NCBI RefSeq assembly: GCF_003012055.1
Contig: NZ_JYGE01000003.1
Span: 372,001 to 436,000 of the forward strand
Reading direction: 5' to 3'
DNA length: 64,000 bases
DNA from: Peptostreptococcus russellii
GTDB taxonomy: Bacteria; Bacillota; Clostridia; Peptostreptococcales; Peptostreptococcaceae
Shown piece by piece: positions 33,564 to 43,653 of the stretch (the stretch's first letter is position 1; every line of letters starts with the position of its first letter). The notes under the pieces were generated by a model. The model was given only the letters and a program-made list of their open reading frames with translations, had not been told where the DNA came from and did not search any database. The translations under genes and the position numbers were made by a program.

Positions 33564-36200
33564 ATGGAAAAATTAGGTTTAAATGAAATTAGAAAAAGGT
33601 TTACGGAATTTTTTAAGACAAAAGAACATTACATAGCACCTTCTCACTCTTTAGTTCCTAGCAATGATAAATCTTTATTGCTTATTAACTCAGGTATGGC
33701 ACCGCTAAAAAACTATTTTTCAGGAGTAGAGACTCCACCTAAAAATAGAATGTCAACTGTTCAAAAGTGTATTAGAACGGGTGATATAGAAAATGTAGGT
33801 GTAACTGCAAGACATGCAACTTTCTTTGAAATGATGGGTAACTTTTCTTTTGGAGATTATTTCAAGAAAGAAGCAATTATTTGGGCCTGGGAATTTATTA
33901 CTGAATGGCTAGAAATTCCAGAAGATAAAATATGGGTAACAGTATATGAAAGTGATGATGAAGCTCATGATATGTGGAGAGATATTGTAGGTTTTCCTGA
34001 AGAGAGAATAGTAAGACTTGGAAAAGATGATAACTTCTGGGAAATAGGCCTTGGACCTTGTGGACCTTGTTCAGAAATATACTTTGACAAGGGCGAAAAA
34101 TATGGTTGTGGATGTGAAGACTGTAAGCCAGGATGTGATTGTGATAGATTCCTAGAATTTTGGAACTTGGTATTCACTCAGTTTGATAAGCAAGAAGATG
34201 GAAGCTATGCAGATCTTGAGCACAAAAATATAGATACTGGTATGGGTCTTGAGAGAATGGCTTGTATAATGCAGGATGTGGATACTATATTTGAAGTTGA
34301 TACAATAGATAGAGTTTTACAGAAGGTTACATCAATCGCTGGAATAAAGTATGGTGATGATCCAGTATCTGATAAGTCTGTCAGAATAATTACTGACCAT
34401 GTAAGATCAGTAGCTTTTATGGTAACTGATGGAATACTTCCATCAAATGAAGGAAGAGGATATGTTCTTAGAAGACTTCTAAGGAGAGCTGCTAGACATG
34501 GAAAATTACTAGGTATTGAAGGAGAATTTTTAAATAGTCTACTTGATATAGTAATAGAAACTTGTTCAGATGCTTATCCTGAACTTGCAGAAAAGGAAAG
34601 CTATATTAGAAAAGTTATAGGTATAGAAGAAGAAAAGTTTGCAGAAACACTTCAGCAGGGATTGGATATACTAAAATCATACACTGAAGAAAACAAGAAA
34701 AATGGATTAAAAGAAATTTCTGGAGAACAGGCATTTAAGCTTTACGATACATATGGATTCCCACTTGATCTTACAAAAGAAATCTTAATGGATGAAGATT
34801 TTACTGTAGATGAAGAAGGATTTGCAAAAGAAATGCAGATTCAAAAAGATAGAGCAAGAGCAGCAAGAGGAAATCGTGAAGGTGATGCTTGGAAGGAAGA
34901 TCCGCTTACATCTATTAAGGATGCAAGCTCAGAGTTTGATGGATACAAAAATCTGGAAATGGGATCAAGTATAAAGGCTTTAGTTTCAGAAAATAGTATC
35001 GTTCATAGTATAGAAGAGGGCGACGAGGCAATAATAGTATTAGATAAAACTACTTTTTATCCAAATGGTGGTGGACAGATAGGTGATAGTGGACAGATTG
35101 CATCTAGTGGCGGTGTTTTTGAAGTAAGAGATACTGTAAAGGGTGCCGGATCAAGCATCAAGCATATTGGTAAAGTAGTTAGTGGTTCATTTAAAACTGG
35201 AGAAAATGTAGCTACAAGTGTTGATAAATCAAAGAGAATGGATGCTGCTAGAAACCATACGGCAACGCATCTTCTTCATTCAGCATTAAAAACTGTTCTA
35301 GGAGAACATGTAAATCAGGCTGGTTCACTTGTGGAAGCGGATAGACTAAGATTTGATATCACTCATTTTGAGCCTATTACAAAGGAAGAACTGGATAAGA
35401 TAGAAAAAATGGTAAATGAATTTATCTTAGAATCAAATCCTATATCAGCTACAGTAATGAATATAAATGAAGCTAAAAAAATGGGAGCAACTGCACTATT
35501 TGGTGAAAAATATGGAGATAGTGTAAGAGTTGTAAGTATGGGAAATGTATCAACAGAACTATGTGGAGGTACTCACTTAGAAAATACTTCGCAGGTAGGA
35601 TTGTTTAAAATTATTTCAGAAGGTGGAGTAGCTGCTGGGGTAAGAAGAGTTGAAGCTATCACAGGAAGAATGGTATATAACTATATTATAGAAAAAGATA
35701 ATATAATATCTAGTGTTGCAGAAGCTTTAAAGACAAAAGAAGATAATGTATTAAATAAAGCAGAAACAATAATAGAAGAAAATAAAGAGCTTGAAAAAGA
35801 ACTTCATAATATAAAGGCTAAAATGAGCATGCAAAATGCTGATTCAGTATTGGATTCTAAGCAAGAAATAGATGGTGTAAATTTAGTGACAAATAAGTAT
35901 GAAGGAATGGATATGGACACTCTTAGAGAGGCAGCAGATAGCCTAAGAGATAAATTAGAAAATGGTGTAGTAGTCCTTGCTAATGTAAATGAAGGAAAAA
36001 TAAATTTTGTAGCGACTGCTAGTAAGGAAGCAATCTCTAAGGGAGTTCACGCTGGAAACCTTGTAAGAGAAGTCTCAAAAATTGCAGGTGGAAAAGGTGG
36101 AGGTAGACCTAATATGGCACAAGCTGGTGCAAGTGATCCATCTAAGCTAGATGAGGCTTTATCAATTGCAGTTGATGTATTAAAATCTCAGATAAAATAA
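33564..36200 (+). CDS. alaS: Alanyl-tRNA synthetase
   Basis: This 878-residue class II synthetase has the aminoacylation core (RKRFTEFFKTKEHYIAPSHS, GDIENVGVTARHATFFEMMG), the editing domain with zinc ligands HTATHLLHSAL and CGGTH, and the C-terminal C-Ala domain ending GGGRPNMAQAGA. A cysteine-rich insertion (GCGCEDCKPGCDCD, about residues 178-191) is common in clostridial AlaRS. It starts with ATG after GGAGG and is controlled by the T-box just upstream. Confidence 0.98.
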   Translation: MEKLGLNEIRKRFTEFFKTKEHYIAPSHSLVPSNDKSLLLINSGMAPLKNYFSGVETPPKNRMSTVQKCIRTGDIENVGVTARHATFFEMMGNFSFGDYFKKEAIIWAWEFITEWLEIPEDKIWVTVYESDDEAHDMWRDIVGFPEERIVRLGKDDNFWEIGLGPCGPCSEIYFDKGEKYGCGCEDCKPGCDCDRFLEFWNLVFTQFDKQEDGSYADLEHKNIDTGMGLERMACIMQDVDTIFEVDTIDRVLQKVTSIAGIKYGDDPVSDKSVRIITDHVRSVAFMVTDGILPSNEGRGYVLRRLLRRAARHGKLLGIEGEFLNSLLDIVIETCSDAYPELAEKESYIRKVIGIEEEKFAETLQQGLDILKSYTEENKKNGLKEISGEQAFKLYDTYGFPLDLTKEILMDEDFTVDEEGFAKEMQIQKDRARAARGNREGDAWKEDPLTSIKDASSEFDGYKNLEMGSSIKALVSENSIVHSIEEGDEAIIVLDKTTFYPNGGGQIGDSGQIASSGGVFEVRDTVKGAGSSIKHIGKVVSGSFKTGENVATSVDKSKRMDAARNHTATHLLHSALKTVLGEHVNQAGSLVEADRLRFDITHFEPITKEELDKIEKMVNEFILESNPISATVMNINEAKKMGATALFGEKYGDSVRVVSMGNVSTELCGGTHLENTSQVGLFKIISEGGVAAGVRRVEAITGRMVYNYIIEKDNIISSVAEALKTKEDNVLNKAETIIEENKELEKELHNIKAKMSMQNADSVLDSKQEIDGVNLVTNKYEGMDMDTLREAADSLRDKLENGVVVLANVNEGKINFVATASKEAISKGVHAGNLVREVSKIAGGKGGGRPNMAQAGASDPSKLDEALSIAVDVLKSQIK

Positions 36201-36222
36201 TGCTTAAATCTTAGATTCACTT

Positions 36223-36270
36223 TGGGCTTTCTATAGTACAAAACCTTGCTATAGAGAGCCCATTTATTAA
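36223..36270 (+). terminator. Terminator after alaS
   Basis: TGGGCTTTCTATAG pairs with CTATAGAGAGCCCA with one wobble, with a 12-base loop, followed by a T-rich stretch. Confidence 0.78.
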
Positions 36271-36355
36271 TTTGATTACTTGATAATTTTCATAATTTAA
36301 TGTAAAATCTAATGTAAGCAATTTAAAATTGTTAAGTGAATAGGAGGTAACTATT

Positions 36356-36616
36356 ATGGGAAACGATATGGATTATACTGTAAAGTTTGAAGGAATAAAC
36401 GATGATAAAATGGATGTAGCTGAAACTATTGCCTATGTTTATGATGCGTTGTTAGAAAAGGGATACAACCCAGTGAACCAGATAATAGGATATTTATTGT
36501 CAGGAGACTCTAGCTATATAACTAGTTATAATAATGCTAGAACAGCAATAAAAAGATTTGAAAGAGATGAAATATTAGAAGAAGTGATATCAAAATATTT
36601 AAATATTGAGGAGTAA
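36356..36616 (+). CDS. ireB: IreB family regulatory phosphoprotein
   Basis: This 86-residue UPF0297 protein has the family core YDALLEKGYNPVNQIIGYLLSG and the tail FERDEILEEVISKYL. In Enterococcus IreB is a substrate of the Ser/Thr kinase IreK and affects cephalosporin resistance; the N-terminal Thr at residue 8 is a possible phosphosite. In many Firmicutes it lies before ruvX (yqgF); here a large membrane protein gene lies between. The ATG has AGGAGG 8 bases upstream. Confidence 0.92.
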   Translation: MGNDMDYTVKFEGINDDKMDVAETIAYVYDALLEKGYNPVNQIIGYLLSGDSSYITSYNNARTAIKRFERDEILEEVISKYLNIEE

Positions 36617-36620
36617 GAAT

Positions 36621-38891
36621 ATGCTAAAGAGAATTATGACTTTTATAATCTCTCTAATGCTTTTATCTTCATCATTGATACCCGTATATGCAAAGGATAA
36701 GTCTGCTGATTTACAATTTGCCACTGAGATGCAAAGAGCTAGTGGCGAAAAGGATCCATCAGCAGACTCTAATACGGCAAAAAATGGTGGAAAAGTAATA
36801 ATAATAGATATTAATAGGACAAGTTTTGAGAACTTTGAAAATATCAAAATACTGAGAGAAAAGCTTGATAAAGAGGGATATATAGGTTTAATGAATATTC
36901 GTGGAGATAAAGGTTATGATGATAGGAGAAACTATGCCACTATTGGATCTACTGGTAGAGCAGATATAAGAAGTGACATATCTATGAAATTTAACCACTC
37001 CAACAAAGAAAGTGCCAATATATATAAATCTGCGACTGGATTAGAGCCGGGAAAAATCAATCTAGAAAATATTAATAGCATGGATTTGTATAACCAAACA
37101 AAAGGAGAATATAAGTCTAAAGTAGGATACTTAGGTGATTCACTTATTAGCGGTGGTAAAAAAATTGCAGTGTTAGGCAATAGTGACCACTATGATGAAG
37201 ATGGTAAAGCTTTAAATAATAGAGATTTTTGTTTGAGTGTTATGGATAGTAAAGGTAGAATATATGCAGGAAATATAGATAATATAAATAAAAGTAACTA
37301 TGATTTTCCATATGGTATATCTACAGACTATAAGAAGTTAGAAGAGGAAACAAACAAATATTATAAAGAAACAGATTTATTATTTGTTAACTTAGGTGAT
37401 ACATATAGATTAGATGAGTATAAAGAAAATTTAAATGAAAAAACCTACAAACAAATGAAATTTTCAATTTATAATAAAGTTAGCGACTATATTGAACATG
37501 TATTTAATATGGTAGGTCCAAATGACACTGTCTACATAATGAGTTCTTTTCCAAGTAAACTCGATTATGTAAACAATAGAAGATTAGCTCCAGTAGTTAG
37601 ATTTGATATGTCTGATAAGAGTAAGGGAATACTTCAATCTTCTACAACAAGAAGAGATGGTGTATTGGCAAATATGGATATCGGAGTAGATGTTCTTAAT
37701 AGATTTGGATTAAAGAATAAAGAAATGGTTGGTAAAAAGCTTATAGGCAAGAAGATGGATAATAATATTGAATTTTTATTGAAAGACTATAAAAAAATAG
37801 TAGCTGTGTCATCAATAAGAATGGATATTATAAATATATACGTAACATTTATATCTATTTCTTGGATAGTTGCGGCTATTGCTCTATGGCAAAAAAATAA
37901 ACTACCTGCTAAGTATAGAAACAATGTACTGCTTGTGCTAAAAGAACTGGTTAAATTTGGTTTAATAATGCCTTTAGCATTTCTTACAGCACCGATATTT
38001 AATCCGACATCAGGATTCCAAATATCAATTTTGATAGTAGCAGTATCGCTGATTTATTACTTGCTCGCAAGGAAATTATTTAAAAATGATGATATCATGC
38101 AAATTGGTTTCTTCTCTTTGCTAATGATATTAATTATAACAATAGACTCGTCCATATCGACGCCTCTAATGCAAAGTAACATTATGAGTTATGACCCTAT
38201 GATAGGAGCAAGATATTATGGCGTAGGTAACGAGTACGAAGGTGTAACAATAGGAAGTGCAATATTAGGATTTGCAGTGTTAGTTGAAAGAAAGAAAATT
38301 CCTAAGTGGCTAACAACAATATTGTTGGCTATAATATTATTTATATCAGCTTATCCAGGTATGGGAGCAAATGTTGGTGGTGCGATATCAGAATGTATAG
38401 CCTATCTAGCCTTTGTACTGTTGATATATGATGTTAAAATAGACTTTAAAAAATCGATGATGATTTTAATTATAACGGCACTTTTGGTAGTCGTATTTGC
38501 AGGTGCTGATATAATGTTGGGTATGGAATCCCATTTAGGTAATTTCGTGGAACAGATTAGAATAAATGGACCTATGGAAGTTGTGTATGTGTTTGGAAGA
38601 AAGATAGCAATGAATGTACAGCTTGCACAAACTACTATATGGGTAAATATATTATTAGTAGGTATAGTAATCCTTGCAATTACTATATTTAGACCAAATA
38701 AGAACTTCTCTTTAATAAAGAAAAATCATGGAACTATTTATAATGGTTTCTTGGCAACAATAGTTGGTTGTTTGGTTACTTTATTGGTAAATGACTCTGG
38801 AATAATAGCAGCTGCTACAGACTCAATATATTTACTAATTCCTATCTTAATAATATTAATTAATAAAGGAGTAAAAGATAAAATATGCTAA
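36621..38891 (+). CDS. Uncharacterised polytopic membrane protein with a large extracellular domain
   Basis: This is a 756-residue protein; the ATG at 36621 lies 6 bases after GAGGAG. It has a signal peptide ([20 protein letters not shown], cleavage near VYA, residue 24), an extracytoplasmic domain to about 400, then around ten membrane segments with a conserved-looking loop [13 protein letters not shown] (about 526). The ectodomain has [22 protein letters not shown] and [12 protein letters not shown], which recall the alkaline-phosphatase/sulfatase superfamily, though I see no complete metal site. It lies between ireB and ruvX, whose starts overlap or nearly touch it, so it is probably co-transcribed. 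A cell-envelope role is inference. I cannot name a family. Confidence 0.85.
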   Translation: MLKRIMTFIISLMLLSSSLIPVYAKDKSADLQFATEMQRASGEKDPSADSNTAKNGGKVIIIDINRTSFENFENIKILREKLDKEGYIGLMNIRGDKGYDDRRNYATIGSTGRADIRSDISMKFNHSNKESANIYKSATGLEPGKINLENINSMDLYNQTKGEYKSKVGYLGDSLISGGKKIAVLGNSDHYDEDGKALNNRDFCLSVMDSKGRIYAGNIDNINKSNYDFPYGISTDYKKLEEETNKYYKETDLLFVNLGDTYRLDEYKENLNEKTYKQMKFSIYNKVSDYIEHVFNMVGPNDTVYIMSSFPSKLDYVNNRRLAPVVRFDMSDKSKGILQSSTTRRDGVLANMDIGVDVLNRFGLKNKEMVGKKLIGKKMDNNIEFLLKDYKKIVAVSSIRMDIINIYVTFISISWIVAAIALWQKNKLPAKYRNNVLLVLKELVKFGLIMPLAFLTAPIFNPTSGFQISILIVAVSLIYYLLARKLFKNDDIMQIGFFSLLMILIITIDSSISTPLMQSNIMSYDPMIGARYYGVGNEYEGVTIGSAILGFAVLVERKKIPKWLTTILLAIILFISAYPGMGANVGGAISECIAYLAFVLLIYDVKIDFKKSMMILIITALLVVVFAGADIMLGMESHLGNFVEQIRINGPMEVVYVFGRKIAMNVQLAQTTIWVNILLVGIVILAITIFRPNKNFSLIKKNHGTIYNGFLATIVGCLVTLLVNDSGIIAAATDSIYLLIPILIILINKGVKDKIC

Positions 38892-39307
38892 AAGGCAGAA
38901 TAATGGGCTTGGACATAGGCGATAGAACTATAGGAGTTGCCGTAAGCGATCTTATGGGACTTACAGCCCAAGGTATTACTACAATAAGACGTGAGAGTAA
39001 GAAGAAGGACTTGGCACAACTGAAAGAGATAATCAAAGAAAAGCAAGTTGACTATATAGTATCAGGTCTTCCTAAAAATATGAATGGAACTATTGGACCT
39101 CAGTCTGAAAAAGTAATGAAGTTTTGTGAGTTTCTAGAAAAAGAAACTGGTTTAAGAATAGAGTATTGGGATGAGAGATTAACTACAGTATCAGCAGAAA
39201 AAATGTTGATAGATGGTGATGTAAGCAGAAAAAACAGAAAAAAAGTAATTGATAAGCTTGCAGCTGTTTTAATTTTACAAAATTATCTTGATTTTAAAAA
39301 ATTCTAA
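38885..39307 (+). CDS. ruvX: Holliday-junction resolvase-like protein RuvX (YqgF)
   Basis: This 140-residue RNase H-fold protein starts [15 protein letters not shown] and has [20 protein letters not shown] and the acidic [11 protein letters not shown]. Members act in pre-16S rRNA processing and have resolvase-like folds. The start overlaps the end of the membrane protein gene by 7 bases. The usual third gene of the cluster, yrzB, is absent. Confidence 0.93.
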   Translation: MLKGRIMGLDIGDRTIGVAVSDLMGLTAQGITTIRRESKKKDLAQLKEIIKEKQVDYIVSGLPKNMNGTIGPQSEKVMKFCEFLEKETGLRIEYWDERLTTVSAEKMLIDGDVSRKNRKKVIDKLAAVLILQNYLDFKKF

Positions 39308-39313
39308 AATAAT

Positions 39314-39341
39314 AAAGACAGAAGATTTTTCTTCTGTCTTT
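39314..39341 (+). terminator. Terminator after ruvX
   Basis: AAAGACAGAAG and CTTCTGTCTTT form an 11-bp stem, but only TAACTTT follows, so termination may be partial. Confidence 0.6.
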
Positions 39342-39446
39342 AACTTTATAAAAGATTTATAACAAAATGAGAAGGACTATTGACATAGAATAAAATTTAG
39401 TCTATATTAAGATTATGTATTATCAATTGAAAAAGGTGGTTTTGAT

Positions 39447-39896
39447 ATGGAAAACACAATGGCAGTTTTAAAAGAAAAGCTAAAAGCTACTGGATTCAAG
39501 ATTACTCCTCAGAGAAGGGCAATCATTGAAGTATTAATTGAGAATGAAAACTCTCATTTAAGTAGTGAAGAAATTTATGATAAAGTACGTATTAATTGTC
39601 CAGAAATAGGTTTGGCAACTGTATATAGAACCATGCAGTTATTAGATGAGATAAATGGAATATCTAAATTAAATCTAGATGATGGATGTATAAGATATGA
39701 ATTGAATCTTGAAGGTGAAGATACTCATCACCATCATCACTTAATTTGTAAAGATTGCGGAACTATTATAGAGGTAAAAGAAGATTTATTAGATGAAATT
39801 GAAACAAAGGTAGAAGATATGTATAACTTTAAAATAAAAGATCATGATCTTAAATTTTATGGTATTTGTGGAGATTGTGCTAAAAAATCTGAATAA
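39447..39896 (+). CDS. Fur family metal-responsive repressor
   Basis: This 149-residue protein has the N-terminal winged helix (GFKITPQRRAIIEVL, GLATVYRTMQLL), the metal-binding HHHHH run and two CxxC pairs (CKDCG and CGDC) for structural zinc. Members sense iron, peroxide (PerR), zinc (Zur) or manganese. The sequence does not decide; Fur is most likely by overall length and motifs. The start follows AAAGGTGG. A strong terminator ends the gene. Confidence 0.9.
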   Translation: MENTMAVLKEKLKATGFKITPQRRAIIEVLIENENSHLSSEEIYDKVRINCPEIGLATVYRTMQLLDEINGISKLNLDDGCIRYELNLEGEDTHHHHHLICKDCGTIIEVKEDLLDEIETKVEDMYNFKIKDHDLKFYGICGDCAKKSE

Positions 39897-39910
39897 TTTT
39901 GATTATTAAT

Positions 39911-39949
39911 AAAGACACACATTCATTATAATGAATGTGTGTCTTTTTG
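39911..39949 (+). terminator. Strong terminator after the Fur-family gene
   Basis: AAAGACACACATTCAT pairs with ATGAATGTGTGTCTTT, 16 bp around TATA, followed by TTG and TTTT. The T/A-rich arms could also serve the facing minus-strand gene. Confidence 0.9.
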
Positions 39950-40068
39950 TTTTCCGTTAATTACTTTCTAATAAACTATATTTATAAATAAGTTACTAGA
40001 TTAATATTATTTAAAAATAAATAATTAGATCTTAATCTTAAAATATAACTGCACAAGCTATATATGTT

Positions 40069-40797
40069 CTAGGCAAAGTGAAATAAAATTGATAAGAATA
40101 ATAAAAAAATAAGCAATATCTCAATAAAATTGCACATAAAGCTTCCAACTCTCAAGTTAGCAATGCTAAAATATTTTTTTGAAAATGGGTAAAACAAGGG
40201 GACCCCTCTTTTTGTTATAATATCACACATTAAATGACTTGAATATGCAAAAGTTCCTATAATAGATAAATCAGCTATCTTTAAAGTGTTTTCAATATAA
40301 CTTAATAGTAAATATATCAAAAAAATCATTGATAATGAATGAGTAAAGGAACGATGGCTCATAATTGGAAAGCTTGCTATTAAAAACGTAAGAACAACTA
40401 TACCAATATTAAGCTTATAAAACAACATTATAAATCCAATAAATATAATAAGCAGGCTCAATACAATAGACCGAACCTTATTTGCAGTTACTTTTTTTTC
40501 TACAATACTGATAAAGATAAAGGAAATAATTATGCCAATATATATATTGCTAGAGGTTTTCATGTATAGATAAAAAGAAAAAATTAAAAGAGAGTATATC
40601 AAAAACGAATGAATTCTCTTAGTAGTTTTTTTACTTACGAGTGCATTTAATACATTAGAATTTGCTTCATCAATATCTGGAGCAACTGAAAGAAATGCTG
40701 CAACGGATAGAGTAATAGGTGTTAGGTTCAAACCCATAGCAAGAGAAAGTTCTAGGCTTGATAGAGTACCTATTATAAGGTGTGATTTACTTTTCAT
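40069..40797 (-). CDS. YdjM/DUF457-like predicted membrane metal-dependent hydrolase
   Basis: This 242-residue membrane protein starts MKSKSHLIIGTLSSLELSLA and has the family histidine and aspartate motifs: an N-terminal SH, PDID (about residue 40), SHRSFTHS (about 145) and a final SHLMCDIITKRGV. These residues form a predicted metal site, as in LexA-regulated YdjM of E. coli. About seven hydrophobic segments are visible. The function is unknown. It stands alone on the minus strand, with AAGGAG 6 bases before the ATG. Confidence 0.85.
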   Translation of the reverse strand: MKSKSHLIIGTLSSLELSLAMGLNLTPITLSVAAFLSVAPDIDEANSNVLNALVSKKTTKRIHSFLIYSLLIFSFYLYMKTSSNIYIGIIISFIFISIVEKKVTANKVRSIVLSLLIIFIGFIMLFYKLNIGIVVLTFLIASFPIMSHRSFTHSLSMIFLIYLLLSYIENTLKIADLSIIGTFAYSSHLMCDIITKRGVPLFYPFSKKYFSIANLRVGSFMCNFIEILLIFLLFLSILFHFA

Positions 40798-41180
40798 AGC
40801 AACTCCTTTTAATAACTTTAATTAAAATTAATAATACCACCAGTTGAGAGAAGGTGTCAATATATAAAAGATTAGTATTAAGAATATAAAAACTGGGTAT
40901 ATATTTTACAAAGGAAATAAAATTCTTAAATTTAAGAAATAAATTAAAATAATAATGAATTTTACTATAAAAAAATATGAAATCGTTTACTATTTCAATA
41001 AAGTATTTTAATAAAAAGAATTTACTTAAAATTCAAGTATTAAGAGTATTAACTATCCAATTGTATTTAATAATTAAAATTGCATTTATAAAAAAAGATA
41101 TTTATTTTTTATGAATATGTGGTATTATAGTACTAACGGTATTTTGTGTTCGTGATTAAATTAAGTAGGAAAGAAGAGGA
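40798..41180. other. AT-rich intergenic region before rnj
   Basis: About 380 bases, mostly A and T. A TATTAT near 41123 may be the -10 of rnj; no strong -35 or structured leader is seen. Confidence 0.45.
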
Positions 41181-41189
41181 GTAAGAAAT

Positions 41190-42860
41190 TTGGCAAAAAA
41201 TAATAATGATAAAATTAAAGTTATACCACTAGGCGGAATGAACGAAATCGGGAAAAATATGACCGTTATAGAGTATAAAGACGAGATAATAGTGATTGAT
41301 GCGGGTCTTAGCTTCCCAGAGGATGAGCTCTTGGGAATAGACATCGTGATACCAGACATTACTTATCTTGTTAAGAATATTGATAAGGTGAAGGCTATAG
41401 TTATAACTCATGGTCATGAGGATCATATAGGAGCTATACCTTATATCCTTAAAAAGATTAATGTTCCAGTATATGGATCAGCACTTAGCATAGAATTGAT
41501 TAGAGTGAAGCTTAAGGAGCATAGAATTACAAATGCTAAGCTAAATATAGTTAAGCCTAAGCAACACATAAAATTAAAAAATATGAGTATAGAGTTCATA
41601 AAGGTAAATCATAGTATACCTGATGCTTATTCAATAGCAGTTCATACAAATCAAGGTGTAATTTATCATACGGGTGATTTCAAGATTGATTTAACACCTA
41701 TTGATGGAGAGATGATGGATATACACAGAATATGCGAAATAAGTGATAAGGAAGGTATATTATTGATGATGGCAGATAGTACCAACGCGGATAAGGCTGG
41801 TATGACAATGTCAGAAAAGAGTGTTGGAGAGGGATTAGAAGACCTATTCAAGAAAGCTCAAGATAGTAGAATAATAGTAGCTACCTTTGCTTCAAATATA
41901 CATAGACTTCAGCAAATTGCTGATGTTGCAAAGATGTATAATAGAAAGGTTGCTGTTTCAGGAAGATCAATGGTAAATATTGTTGGTGTAGCAAAAGAAT
42001 TAGGCTATTTGAATACTGACGAAGATATTATAGATTTAAATGATATACACAAATATAAAGACAGTGAATTGGTAATAATCACTACTGGTTCACAGGGAGA
42101 GCCTATGTCAGCATTGGCAAGAATGGCAAATTCCGAACACAAAAAAGTTGAAATTAAAAAGGGTGATTTAGTTATAATTTCAGCACATCCAATACCAGGC
42201 AATGAAAAGACAGTATCAAAAGTGATAAACTTTTTACTTGAAAAGGGGGCAGATGTAGTTTCTAGTGATATTGCAGATATCCATGTATCTGGACATGCTA
42301 GAAGAGATGAATTGAAACTAATGCAGGCATTTGCTAAACCTAAATTTTTCTTACCAGTTCATGGTGAATATAAAATGTTAAAAAGACATTCAGAATTAGC
42401 TAGTGAAGTGGGAACTGATCCAAATAACATATTCATAATTTCAAATGGTGATGTGTTAGAAGTAGATAAAAAGTCTGCTAGAAAAGCAGGTAGAGTACCT
42501 TCAGGTAGAATTCTTGTCGATGGATTAGGTGTAGGTGATGTAGGAAATATCGTTTTAAGAGATAGAAAGCATTTATCTGAAGATGGCTTAATGACTATTG
42601 TAATAACACTTTCTAAGGAAGATGGTAGAATTCTTGCAGGTCCAGATATTATATCAAGAGGATTTGTATATGTAAGAGAATCTGAAGGATTGATGGAAGG
42701 TGCAAAAGAAGTTGTTTTAAAAATATTTGAAACTTGTGATAGCAAGAAAGTCAAAGAGTGGGCATACATTAAAAATACCATAAAAGATGAATTAAAAGAG
42801 TATCTTTATGTTAAAACAAAGAGAAATCCAATGATTTTACCGATATTGATGGAAGTATAA
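41190..42860 (+). CDS. rnj: Ribonuclease J
   Basis: RNase J is a metallo-beta-lactamase/beta-CASP nuclease for 5'-to-3' decay and rRNA maturation. The 556-residue protein has the metal motif THGHEDHIGA (about residue 74), the HTGDFKID motif, beta-CASP motifs (ADSTNADKAG; SGRSMVNI; SAHPIPGNE), HVSGHA and PVHGEY, then the C-terminal domain. The start is a TTG with GAGGAG upstream. Only one rnj copy is in the window. It is closed by a terminator at 42880. Confidence 0.95.
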   Translation: MAKNNNDKIKVIPLGGMNEIGKNMTVIEYKDEIIVIDAGLSFPEDELLGIDIVIPDITYLVKNIDKVKAIVITHGHEDHIGAIPYILKKINVPVYGSALSIELIRVKLKEHRITNAKLNIVKPKQHIKLKNMSIEFIKVNHSIPDAYSIAVHTNQGVIYHTGDFKIDLTPIDGEMMDIHRICEISDKEGILLMMADSTNADKAGMTMSEKSVGEGLEDLFKKAQDSRIIVATFASNIHRLQQIADVAKMYNRKVAVSGRSMVNIVGVAKELGYLNTDEDIIDLNDIHKYKDSELVIITTGSQGEPMSALARMANSEHKKVEIKKGDLVIISAHPIPGNEKTVSKVINFLLEKGADVVSSDIADIHVSGHARRDELKLMQAFAKPKFFLPVHGEYKMLKRHSELASEVGTDPNNIFIISNGDVLEVDKKSARKAGRVPSGRILVDGLGVGDVGNIVLRDRKHLSEDGLMTIVITLSKEDGRILAGPDIISRGFVYVRESEGLMEGAKEVVLKIFETCDSKKVKEWAYIKNTIKDELKEYLYVKTKRNPMILPILMEV

Positions 42861-42879
42861 TTAAGTGCTTATAAACTTT

Positions 42880-42907
42880 AAAAGGGGGATTTTCCCCCTT
42901 TTATTTT
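42880..42907 (+). terminator. Terminator after rnj
   Basis: AAAAGGGGG and CCCCCTTTT form a 9-bp stem with a 5-base loop, followed by ATTTTT. Confidence 0.9.
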
Positions 42908-43032
42908 TATTAAAATTAAAAATAAATCTATTTGTTAAGGAATAATTAATATATTATAATTAGAATAGTATATATGAAAATTAAAACTATATACTATTAA
43001 AATAAAATTAAATAATAAACGGAGGTAACAAT

Positions 43033-43638
43033 TTGAGTTTTGAATTTTTGAATAGTGTATCTGATTTTTTGATAACACTATTAGCGATTTTGTTTGCAAT
43101 ATCAGTCCATGAGTTTGGTCATGCATTTGTAGCACACTTAAATGGAGATAATACTGCAAAGAATGCTGGTAGAATGACTATAAATCCTATCAACCATATA
43201 GATCCTTTTGGAATGTTGATGATGTTTCTGGTACGTTTTGGATGGGCGAAACCAGTTCCAGTAAATCCAAATAATTATAAAAGTGAAAAAATAGGAAATA
43301 TTACAGTTTCATTAGCTGGTATAGTATTTAACCTACTATCAGCAATAGTATTTGCATTAGTTAATAAATATGTGGCTATGGAATCTATAAAGGCAGTAAG
43401 TTATGCTCTAGTAATGTATAACATAGGATTTGCCGCATTTAATATACTTCCAATACCACCTTTGGATGGATGGAACCTTATAGCTACATTCTTACCAAGA
43501 GAAACAGTTTACAAGGTGTATGAGTATTCTAGATATACTACTATCATTTTTATTATTTTAATTATGACAAATGCTTTTTCATATATTTTAAATCCTATAT
43601 ATATGTTTTTCTATAGAATTGTCATGTTATTTCTATAA
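43033..43638 (+). CDS. Site-2 protease family (M50) membrane metalloprotease
   Basis: This 201-residue protein has the zinc motif HEFGH (about residue 27) in the first membrane segment, a second set of conserved residues IPPLDGWN (about 147-154), and five or so membrane segments. It resembles the YwhC-type M50 proteases often encoded beside scpA. It probably cleaves within the membrane, but the substrate is unknown. The start is a TTG with GGAGGT 7 bases upstream. scpA begins 15 bases after its stop. Confidence 0.9.
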   Translation: MSFEFLNSVSDFLITLLAILFAISVHEFGHAFVAHLNGDNTAKNAGRMTINPINHIDPFGMLMMFLVRFGWAKPVPVNPNNYKSEKIGNITVSLAGIVFNLLSAIVFALVNKYVAMESIKAVSYALVMYNIGFAAFNILPIPPLDGWNLIATFLPRETVYKVYEYSRYTTIIFIILIMTNAFSYILNPIYMFFYRIVMLFL

Positions 43639-43653
43639 GATGAGGTGAAGGGA

